Shown in pieces: positions 59,001 through 61,736 of a stretch of DNA of 64,000 nucleotides. The position numbers and the translations under genes were made by a program. The notes beneath the pieces were generated by a model. It did not search any database. It saw nothing but the letters and a program-made list of their open reading frames with translations, and had not been told where the DNA came from. The stretch is from Cornus controversa (Eukaryota; Streptophyta; Magnoliopsida; Cornales; Cornaceae), in NCBI GenBank assembly GCA_026545225.1, contig CM048850.1, positions 9,701,501 to 9,765,500 of the forward strand, written 5' to 3'. Numbering within the stretch: position 1 is the first letter of the stretch; every line of letters begins with the position of its first letter.

Positions 59001-60424
59001 GGCTGGAGAGGCTAGTCACAATTTTAGATCAAGATCAACTCCAAGGGCAACAAAGAGGGAAGTAGCTTCATCCTCATCTTCAACACAAAATATAGATGGG
59101 GAAGAGGCAAACTGAGGAGACAGAAGAGGAAGATATCCCTATACTTGTTAGTGCTGTTCTTAGGGATTGTTAACTGAAAAAATTAAATAAAATAAAAGGC
59201 AGCTGCTGAATTTTCCTGACTTCCTCATTACCTGTGCATCCTTCTACTATTCTACCACATCTTTTCTGGTATCGGAGCTGCCTTGCTACAACAAAACATC
59301 AGAGCTAAATAATATAACTTAACCAACATAAAGCAAATTTATCGATTATGTGACCTAATTGATCTTCAGAAGTTATGGCTAATTTTTGCCTACAAAAACA
59401 TGGGATAGCCAAAAAGACATCAATCAAGGTTATGAGAACTGTTCAAAACAATAAAAGGTTATGGGCATATGCAATAGGAGAGGTCTTTATTTTTCATATT
59501 TTATTGCCTTGGATGTCGCTTGCTTTTTCGAATTATATCAAGGAGTACCAATGACAACTAGCTAGAATAAGGTTTTGTTAAGTTTTCCACATTTCATTTG
59601 AAGATTGAACGAAGCTTCATCTTACATGTATTCACCTGTGTCAAAGTGATTTGATCTATTTAAACAGTGAGTTTCAAATAAAAACACAAGGTCATGTGTT
59701 TAAGTCCTCGAGATTTATATTAGATATGCATACCTGAAATTTAAGCCCACTCTTCCCCGTTTCATTGGGATCACCATAGCAAATATCAACCAGGCGTGCA
59801 ACTTCATATTCCCCATTTTGAATTTTGTCAGTTTTCGAATATATATCCTTATTAGTTGCTCTCATGGCCCTAGAATTTTGTTCATGTGTATTTACAACAT
59901 CATTGACTACATATCGTTTGCAAAGTTTGTCCCATTCCTTCAATAGGTTAAGGAAATCCTCCGCAGGTTCATTTCTAATCTGTAAACACAAGCACATAAC
60001 ACATTATGCCTTCAATTGTTGTACTGCATCAACATGGACACATTCAAATAAAAGAAAAATAATACAAACTTGTGTGTCTGGATGATTTAACTTCAAGCTT
60101 TCACATGCAGATTTATCGATGTCAACGGCCCATTTCTATCAAAAAGGACAAAGAAATAAGGTCATATTACTCATATGCCACCGCATAAATCTAAAAGCAG
60201 ATGTGCCAATAAAAAGTTCTGATAATTTACCGTAGCAAGATCTACGCCAGAGAGTTTGGCACCAAGGGACAACCCAGTTGACATTCCACCACAACCAGAA
60301 TAAATATCTAACAATGCTAGCTCTGATTTGCAAGGTTTACTAACTGATATTTCCTCAAAATTTGCCTTAATACCATTTAAATGAAATGCCTTCGTGCAAG
60401 GAGATGGTGATACATTACAACTAT
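19107..60424 (-). CDS. CMT2: Chromomethylase (CMT2-like DNA cytosine methyltransferase), partial gene, 11 exons with two giant introns
   Basis: Coding exons in transcript order: 60424-60231, 60135-60070, 59979-59734, 43896-43838, 43760-43694, 43525-43196, 43126-43058, 42979-42893, 42807-42720, 19428-19307, 19211-19107. They total 1433 nt, their phases agree at every junction, and no exon has a stop. The order of parts (motif I, chromodomain inserted before the PPCQ motif, ENV, QxRxR) is unique to plant chromomethylases. Peptides such as [32 protein letters not shown] and [12 protein letters not shown] resemble CMT2 more than CMT1 or CMT3 from memory of the families. CMT2 is a nuclear enzyme that binds H3K9-methylated nucleosomes and methylates non-CG cytosines in long transposons. 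The upstream BAH exons and the downstream motif IX-X exons are absent from the window. Exon 11 ends at a good GT donor, so more exons are expected to the left. All introns look GT-AG except one GC-AG (after 43196). Whether this huge gene is expressed cannot be seen. Confidence 0.9.
19429..20030. other. CMT2 intron sequence without recognised element
   Basis: AT-rich stretch from the acceptor of the 19428 exon to the left edge of the LINE. No conserved coding motif was seen. A minus-strand frame near 19893-20087 is partly LINE (GWEQICRP) and otherwise not recognised. Confidence 0.5.
21059..23754 (+). mobile_element. Solo LTR, about 2.7 kb, nested in the Copia LTR
   Basis: Starts CATAATACCCCG (a TG start changed to CA) and ends AGGGGGTGTCACA. 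The flanks are TATAG (21054-21058) and GATAG (23755-23759), one mismatch. The empty site is seen in the sister LTR, where TTTTCATATAG is followed directly by TGGAGTAGAAAATAATTAA (39912-39942). Contains a tandem array (22466-23118) and, at 22081-22270, sequence similar to the gypsy-like LTR at 47510-47813. No coding domain. Confidence 0.85.
22466..23118. repeat. Tandem array, about 66-70-bp unit, 9-10 copies
   Basis: Each unit has GGCATGTCAGGATTGCCATA, CGGA.TTGGGAGCTA, GCTAATAAGCAGTCTCACCA and an ATATATATACAC tail. One unit has an expanded (AT)n of about 20 repeats at 22996-23028. The array lies within a solo LTR, and unit differences are few, so the array has expanded or been homogenised after insertion or was carried by the LTR family. 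Confidence 0.95.
24262..25185 (-). pseudogene. LINE-2 ORF2 reverse transcriptase, partial
   Basis: Frame 24856-24332 (174 codons) starts in [20 protein letters not shown] and contains [13 protein letters not shown], the catalytic FADD box, then [14 protein letters not shown]. Upstream, 25185-24857, remains of [16 protein letters not shown] occur in shifted frames. The sequence reads on past 24332 into [13 protein letters not shown]. This is the most intact part of LINE-2. Confidence 0.88.
25186..25410. other. Unassigned sequence between LINE-2 and the TRIM
   Basis: About 225 bp with no recognised motif. It is the left flank into which the TRIM inserted (AATCA). It may belong to the Copia-C element that resumes at 25947. 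Confidence 0.4.
25411..25561. repeat. Near-perfect inverted repeat (68-bp arms, 15-bp spacer) forming the TRIM 5' end
   Basis: Left arm 25411-25478 starts TGTAACGCCCCACCC. Right arm 25494-25561 ends GGGTGGGGCGTTACA. By eye the arms differ at one base. The spacer is GGGGGTCACCCATCC, the complement of the 5S-like GGATGGGTGACCCCC, so the left arm extends as an inverted LTR piece beyond the symmetry. Confidence 0.95.
25811..25880 (+). other. 5S rRNA-like segment in the TRIM 3' LTR
   Basis: Contains AGAACTCCACAGTTAAGCGT and GTAGTACCAGGATGGGTGAC, close to the A-box (AGTTAAGCGTGC) and C-box regions of plant 5S rRNA. The 5' part of 5S rRNA and the usual end are missing, so this is not a 5S gene. Cassandra LTRs are known to carry such a segment and may be transcribed by RNA polymerase III. 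Confidence 0.9.
25947..26897 (+). pseudogene. Copia-type reverse transcriptase and RNase H (Copia-C), broken, cut by a 4.27-kb LTR
   Basis: Shifted frames give [32 protein letters not shown] and, in 26275-26628, [16 protein letters not shown] (the catalytic YMDD) and [20 protein letters not shown], then [18 protein letters not shown]. RNase H begins with [11 protein letters not shown]-like and [16 protein letters not shown] sequence to 26892. It resumes at 31176 with [16 protein letters not shown]. It is the same family as Copia-B (both have the peptide [10 protein letters not shown]). No LTR was found. Confidence 0.87.
27360..28560. other. GC-rich core of the long LTR, no credible gene
   Basis: A 1.2-kb GC-rich block in an otherwise AT-rich window. 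Frames of 178-225 codons on both strands (27242-27919 and 27427-28035 minus, 27207-27743 plus) are Pro/Ser/Arg- or Gly-rich, of low complexity, and arise from base composition. Together with the TA-rich tracts before it, this could be the promoter and leader of the LTR family. Confidence 0.6.
29660..30035. repeat. Tandem array, about 47-bp unit, about 8 copies
   Basis: Units share CGGTGACGGTGCTGATATGG, TCTAA.CACCTTGAGT and AATACTCGGTG. The first three copies are diverged and of variable length (GAGTAGGTAAATACTCGGTG). Located inside the 4.27-kb solo LTR. Confidence 0.9.
31176..31245 (+). pseudogene. Copia-C RNase H continuation after the LTR
   Basis: Encodes [16 protein letters not shown], the segment that follows AEAEYRA in Copia RNase H. 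It ends at a TGA and the element is lost beyond about 31245, where minus-strand gag sequence of another Copia begins. Confidence 0.75.
31741..31976 (+). repeat. Copia-E 5' LTR
   Basis: TGTCGTGAATAGAATACAGC to TATTATTGACA. Shares most of its length with 35038-35289. The longer 3' copy repeats TTTCCATATA, showing a small duplication. Confidence 0.93.
31977..31990 (+). other. Copia-E primer-binding site
   Basis: TGGTATTAGACCAT lies immediately after the 5' LTR and matches most of TGGTATCAGAGC, the initiator Met tRNA complement. Confidence 0.85.
32083..34900 (+). pseudogene. Copia-E pol: pre-integrase, integrase, reverse transcriptase, RNase H; several frameshifts
   Basis: 32083-32556: [20 protein letters not shown], then [12 protein letters not shown] and [14 protein letters not shown] (pre-integrase). 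32481-32681: [20 protein letters not shown] and LRTDNALE (integrase; a frameshift near 32484). 32721-32924: [20 protein letters not shown] (integrase Glu). 32966-33169: [20 protein letters not shown]. 33344-33628: linker and [20 protein letters not shown]. 33686-34219: reverse transcriptase with [28 protein letters not shown] and [13 protein letters not shown]. 34489-34893: RNase H with [29 protein letters not shown] and [10 protein letters not shown]. In-frame stops at 32681 and 32923 and frame changes at about 33630 and 34219 inactivate it. Confidence 0.92.
35038..35289 (+). repeat. Copia-E 3' LTR
   Basis: TGTTGTGAATAGAATACAGC to TATTCTTGAGA. The expected GACA end appears as GAGA by mutation, which lets the 5-bp target duplication align. 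Confidence 0.88.
35701..36115. other. Unassigned sequence before the nested LTR cluster
   Basis: About 415 bp. The first part may still be upstream gag or leader of Copia-F on the minus strand. No other motif was seen. Confidence 0.4.
36485..39175. mobile_element. Non-autonomous hAT element with nested LTR, 8-bp target duplication TCTCCAAA
   Basis: Terminal inverted repeats TAGGGCTGTAAATGA (left) and TCATTTGCAACCCTA (right), flanked by TCTCCAAA at 36477-36484 and 39176-39183. The 8-bp duplication and TAGGG ends are typical of hAT. Subterminal sequence is rich in GAGCTCG/CGAGCC motifs on both sides. No transposase was seen. Between about 36890 and 37200 lies gene-like sequence (CCTAGCC..., a long CT repeat at 37003-37020, possible exon/donor AAG|GTAACT and CAG|TAAGT), perhaps a captured host gene leader. 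Confidence 0.9.
37434..39036 (+). mobile_element. LTR-like insertion in the hAT element, left end uncertain
   Basis: Ends CTAGGGCATGACA, the same 3' signature as the long solo LTRs elsewhere. TGAGGTCCGGGGATG at 37434 resembles their start, but the true left end may be up to about 120 bp further left, and no target duplication matching TAGAA (39037) was found. It contains decayed repeats of GGAGTT(T)GACCAATCATA (38360-38600) that also occur in the 4.27-kb LTR (30060-30160), so the two are related. Confidence 0.6.
39977..41105 (+). mobile_element. 5'-truncated L1-type LINE (LINE-5)
   Basis: Begins in ORF2 with [35 protein letters not shown]. Frame 40339-40644 continues with [20 protein letters not shown] and 40652-40933 has the zinc-knuckle [20 protein letters not shown], intact in its Cys/His residues. 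A poly-C run (40893-40908) and frameshifts break it. The 3' UTR ends near 41105. Its orientation is opposite to LINE-4 in the same LTR. Confidence 0.83.
41476..42719. other. CMT2 intron sequence with unclassified repeat-like segments
   Basis: 41500-41650 has repeated GCAAGG/CCGCAAG motifs and an (AT)n at 41650-41670. 41797-42153 has open frames on both strands, with no recognised domain; the minus-strand frame (118 codons) is Gly/Glu-rich and may be a LINE ORF1 linker. 42154-42719 is plain AT-rich intron next to the CMT2 donor. Confidence 0.45.
42720..43896 (-). CDS. CMT2: CMT2-like exons 4-9 of the window: chromodomain end, catalytic PPCQ, ENV and QxRxR motifs
   Basis: Exon 43896-43838 completes the chromodomain ([19 protein letters not shown], with the conserved Trp residues). 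Exon 43760-43694 gives [20 protein letters not shown]. Exon 43525-43196 (110 codons) holds the catalytic motif [18 protein letters not shown], then VLMENV (motif VI) and [12 protein letters not shown] (motif VIII). Exon 43126-43058 is [20 protein letters not shown] and three more residues. Exon 42979-42893 carries VVAYDEGQ and DAISDLPP. Exon 42807-42720 carries [18 protein letters not shown] and ends in phase 1 at G|GTAAGT. The exon ending at 43196 has the donor GAG|GCAAGT, the usual GC-AG consensus; using the nearby GT instead would break the reading frame. The next intron runs 23,291 bp to 19428. Confidence 0.94.
43897..45105. other. CMT2 giant intron, left part, mostly unassigned
   Basis: AT-rich intron sequence upstream of the 43896 acceptor. 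At 44892 TAGGGGTGCATACAGTTCGG resembles the end of a small hAT-type element, but its other end was not found. No coding motif. Confidence 0.45.
45106..45240 (-). mobile_element. Au-type SINE, partial
   Basis: The plus strand shows AAAAAGGTCATACCCAGTGC, ACAAGGCTCCCGCTTGAGCG and CCTTACCCCTATTTTTGGAG, then GTCGAACCCGAGACC. On the minus strand this gives GGTCTCGGGTTCGACC, matching the polymerase III B-box GGTTCGANNCC, and the typical Au ending GGGTATGACCTTTTT. The 5' end with box A appears lost or diverged. Au SINEs are tRNA-derived and widespread in flowering plants. Confidence 0.88.
45241..46100. other. Unassigned AT-rich intron stretch
   Basis: No recognised domain. A 61-codon hydrophobic frame at 45572-45757 looks like chance. 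45860-45990 encodes a Lys-rich stretch ([20 protein letters not shown]) of unknown origin. Confidence 0.4.
46173..47509 (+). mobile_element. Ty3/gypsy-like internal region with gag remnant and unrecognised reading frames
   Basis: Frame 46173-46478 starts with [20 protein letters not shown] and [13 protein letters not shown], a gypsy gag motif. It then departs from any gag I know. Frame 46521-46964 (147 codons) is acidic and ends [20 protein letters not shown] and [15 protein letters not shown]. Frame 47078-47467 (129 codons) has no known motif. The region ends with GAAGTGGGGGAGACTAA, a gypsy-type polypurine tract, directly before the LTR at 47510. Protease, reverse transcriptase and integrase are not visible, so it is non-autonomous and may carry captured sequence. 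Confidence 0.55.
47510..47813 (+). repeat. 3' LTR of the gypsy-like element
   Basis: Starts TGTAGGATAGTTTTAG after the polypurine tract and ends about GTAGATTCA, 304 bp, followed by minus-strand LINE-3 sequence. A diverged relative is inside the solo LTR at 22081-22270 (TTTCCTTTTGTTTTTAGG, TTAGGATTAGAATTTCT). No 5' LTR was found to the left. Confidence 0.65.
47814..48389 (-). pseudogene. LINE-3 ORF2 C-terminus with zinc-knuckle
   Basis: The open frame of 192 codons contains [35 protein letters not shown] and [20 protein letters not shown], an intact zf-RVT knuckle (CxxC...H..C), then [13 protein letters not shown]. Upstream the same protein continues through 48400-49040 in shifted frames ([11 protein letters not shown]-like). 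It is separated from the RT frame by frameshifts near 48780-49045. Confidence 0.87.
49046..50415 (-). pseudogene. LINE-3 ORF2 reverse transcriptase, long open frame of 400 codons
   Basis: The frame 50415-49213 holds [100 protein letters not shown] and [12 protein letters not shown]. The catalytic box is FVDD instead of the FADD seen in the other LINEs here. It continues in another frame at 49240-49046 with [13 protein letters not shown]. This is the longest intact coding stretch of any LINE here, so the element is comparatively young. Confidence 0.92.
50416..52825 (+). mobile_element. Solo LTR, 2410 bp, target duplication CCCAA
   Basis: Starts TGTGAGATCCTGAATTTT, ends GATTCGGGACGTGACA, flanked by CCCAA at 50411-50415 and 52826-52830. 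It contains no coding domain; the frames on both strands are chance. A second nearly identical copy starts at 61737. Includes a (GT)n at 52107-52128 and a short A/T-rich start of TTTTATTATTA. Its exact duplication and its position inside an otherwise continuous LINE make the solo-LTR call firm. Confidence 0.95.
52826..53160 (-). pseudogene. LINE-3 endonuclease with internal deletion
   Basis: 53160-53036 reads [20 protein letters not shown], the start of the endonuclease. The next 200 bp, in shifted frames, give [20 protein letters not shown] and [12 protein letters not shown], then pass directly to [20 protein letters not shown], which in LINE-1 lies some 600 bp further on. The later catalytic motifs (GDxN, SDH) are therefore missing. 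Confidence 0.8.
53170..55600 (-). pseudogene. LINE-3 ORF1 (DUF4283-like), broken
   Basis: From 55600: [15 protein letters not shown]-like N-terminus (55542-55330), then frame 55288-54917 (123 codons) with [35 protein letters not shown] and [20 protein letters not shown], matching DUF4283-type ORF1. 54926-54636 continues with [20 protein letters not shown]. The middle (54636-54190) includes ENLLQPSG-like text in another frame. 54037-53313 gives [25 protein letters not shown] and [20 protein letters not shown]. Several frameshifts. Confidence 0.75.
55635..56037 (+). other. 5' terminus of a hAT transposon (CAGTGTTATCAAAGGCGC)
   Basis: CAGTGTTATCAAAGGCGCGC followed by repeated GGCGC/AGGCGCA motifs is the terminal and subterminal sequence of a common plant hAT family. 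The preceding 8 bp are CTCTTGAT. No matching right end was found downstream of the transposase, so the element is truncated. The sequence up to 56037 is non-coding and holds CTT microsatellites (55975-56035). Confidence 0.7.
56038..56575 (-). mobile_element. RTE-type LINE 3' fragment
   Basis: On the minus strand it reads [20 protein letters not shown], then [20 protein letters not shown], the conserved C-terminus of plant RTE-like reverse transcriptase, and ends with GGATGATGATGATGAGAG, the short-repeat tail typical of RTE elements. It lies inside the hAT 5' region. Similar fragments are at 60960-61536 and 61537-61736. Confidence 0.85.
56576..57130. repeat. Pyrimidine-rich tract with (CTT)n and three diverged 120-140-bp tandem repeats
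   Basis: (CTT)n at 56657-56695 and CT repeats follow a CTTCGTCTACTTCT duplication. Then TTCTTTGAAT.TTG.C(TGTC)T..ATT recurs at about 56715, 56848 and 56985, each followed by CCTGCT, GTGCTC, TTAACAG(A)TTTTCTTGAGATTG and a CCCTCTCTCT run. The tract precedes the hAT transposase coding region and could be its leader. The frames in it (such as a run of Ser) are not genes. Confidence 0.85.
57185..59115 (+). pseudogene. hAT-type transposase gene (DUF659 and hAT dimerisation domain), decayed, with two short introns
   Basis: 57185-57595 (136 codons) starts [12 protein letters not shown] and carries DUF659: [36 protein letters not shown] and [16 protein letters not shown], then frameshifts near 57555 ([15 protein letters not shown] follows in the next frame). 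57800-58460, in broken frames, holds [27 protein letters not shown]-like and [11 protein letters not shown] text. A short intron (58463-58543) leads to ADWWSAYG-like sequence and the dimerisation motif [13 protein letters not shown] second intron (58672-58755) leads to [20 protein letters not shown] and [20 protein letters not shown] to the stop at 59115. The usual BED zinc finger after PAWNYC is missing. Confidence 0.87.
59116..59733. other. CMT2 intron sequence between the hAT gene and exon 3
   Basis: AT-rich, no recognised domain. The right end is the donor GTATGC next to 59734. The hAT right end was not recognised here. Confidence 0.5.
59734..60424 (-). CDS. CMT2: CMT2-like exons 1-3 of the window: methyltransferase motifs I-II and start of the chromodomain
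   Basis: Exon 60424-60231 (acceptor TTCTGCAG, donor ACG|GTAAAT) enters in phase 1. It encodes a Cys/Ser/Pro-rich linker and then motif [19 protein letters not shown], the S-adenosylmethionine-binding loop. Exon 60135-60070 (22 codons, acceptor GATAG, donor CAA|GTTTGT) carries motif II with [18 protein letters not shown]. Exon 59979-59734 (82 codons, acceptor TTTACAG, donor CAG|GTATGC) has [13 protein letters not shown], an Asn/Thr-rich linker, and the first strand of the chromodomain ([13 protein letters not shown]). Introns between these exons are short (95 and 90 bp). The next intron is 15,837 bp. The chromodomain of this family reads H3K9 methylation; here it is split across the giant intron. 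Confidence 0.92.
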
Positions 60425-60959
60425 CTGCAGAATTATTTAACACCGATATTAACGATAATGGGATCACTAAATAGGAAAACAAATTGCAATATATGCCAAA
60501 AACTCATAAGATAGTCCAAACATTTAAAATAAGTGATAAAGGTAAAAAGAAGTTATACCCAATGATTTATATTGCAAGGAGAAAGTAACTAAAACTGAAA
60601 CAAAATAAATAGGGTATGTTACTGAATCGCAGGATCCAATCGTGATGCAACTTAATAGATTAACTGTAAGATCAAATAAATGATGTTAATACAAGTACAA
60701 CTTTCGATTATATTGACGGTTTAAACCGTTGTAGGAGCAGGACAGTCAACTGTTTGAACCAATATCAAAATGTGACAAGATGAATTTGAGCGGAAAACAT
60801 ATCACATAGTGAAATTCCAAGTTGTGAACTAAATTGAATTGCAATCCATTACATCCAATCTTATTAACATCCAAATTCAATAAAATCTACAGGCATGACT
60901 GAATTATATATCATGTTTTTATGTAATATATCATCATCATCATCATATAAATCATAATG
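60425..60959. other. CMT2 intron sequence upstream of exon 1
   Basis: AT-rich. It begins (minus strand) with the acceptor TTCTGCAG at 60425. I looked for a BAH-domain exon here and saw none. A (CAT)n run is at 60930-60946. Confidence 0.5.
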
Positions 60960-61536
60960 AGGGGGAAATTGGAGATGATGTCAATCATAGAATCAAGGTA
61001 GGATCGGTTAAATGAAGGAGTGCATCTACTATATTGTGTGATAGGCATATCCCCTAACGATTGAAAGAGAAGTTCTATTGAACAGCTATTAAACCAATCG
61101 TACTTTATGATACAGAATGTTAGGCAACTAGGAGACAACATTTGAATAAAGTGAGTGTGGCAGAAATGCAAATGTTGAGATGGATGTTTGGTAAGACTAG
61201 AAAGAATAGAATTAGAAATGGTCACATTCGGGAGATAGTTGGAGTAGCACAAATTGTAGATAAAATGAGAGAACCGGTTAAGATGGTTTGGACATGTGCA
61301 AAGAAGACCTTAAAGTACGCCCGTTAGGAACAGTGATATAGTCCACATTGAGGGTAATACTAGGGGATGAGGAAGAACAAAGTTAATGGGGTAGAATTAG
61401 TAAAAAATGATATGATAGCATGTGGTTAACTGAGGCTATGGCCTTAAATAAAGCGGAATGAAAACATAGGATTCATGTAGCCGACCCCAACTAGTCAGAA
61501 AAAAGGCTTGGTGGTTGTTATTGTCATCATCGCATA
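60960..61536 (+). mobile_element. RTE-type LINE 3' fragment
   Basis: Plus strand. It opens with GEIGDDVNHRIKVGSVK and CDRHIP, then IKPIVLYDTEC and, in frame 61142-61327, VSVAEMQMLRWMFGKTRKNR, IRNGHIREIVGVAQIVDKMR. It ends with GGATTCATGTAGCCGACCCC and a TTATTGTCATCATC tail. Stops break the reading (K.FY.TAI, C.ATRRQH). 5'-truncated. Confidence 0.88.
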
Positions 61537-61736
61537 AAAGAATGTGGTCAACCAGATGAATTCTCTTTCCCCATTCTTTTTTTATTACAAGTCATGTCTC
61601 CTATTATAATTTAATATTTTGAAGTCATTCCTAATTACCTCATCCTATGTTAGTTTTGGTCAGCCTCTTTGTCACTTACCTTCTATGCAAACTAATATTC
61701 TTTTTCTAACCTGTGAATCAACAGGTCTATGGTGTA
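61537..61736 (-). mobile_element. RTE-type LINE 3' fragment, cut by an LTR
   Basis: ATGAATTCTCTTTCCCCATTC through AGGTCTATGGTGTATG aligns with 56078-56260, the 3' region of the minus-strand RTE copy, in the same orientation. It breaks off at GTGTA (61732-61736), where the LTR begins. The rest of the fragment, if any, is right of the window. Confidence 0.75.
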
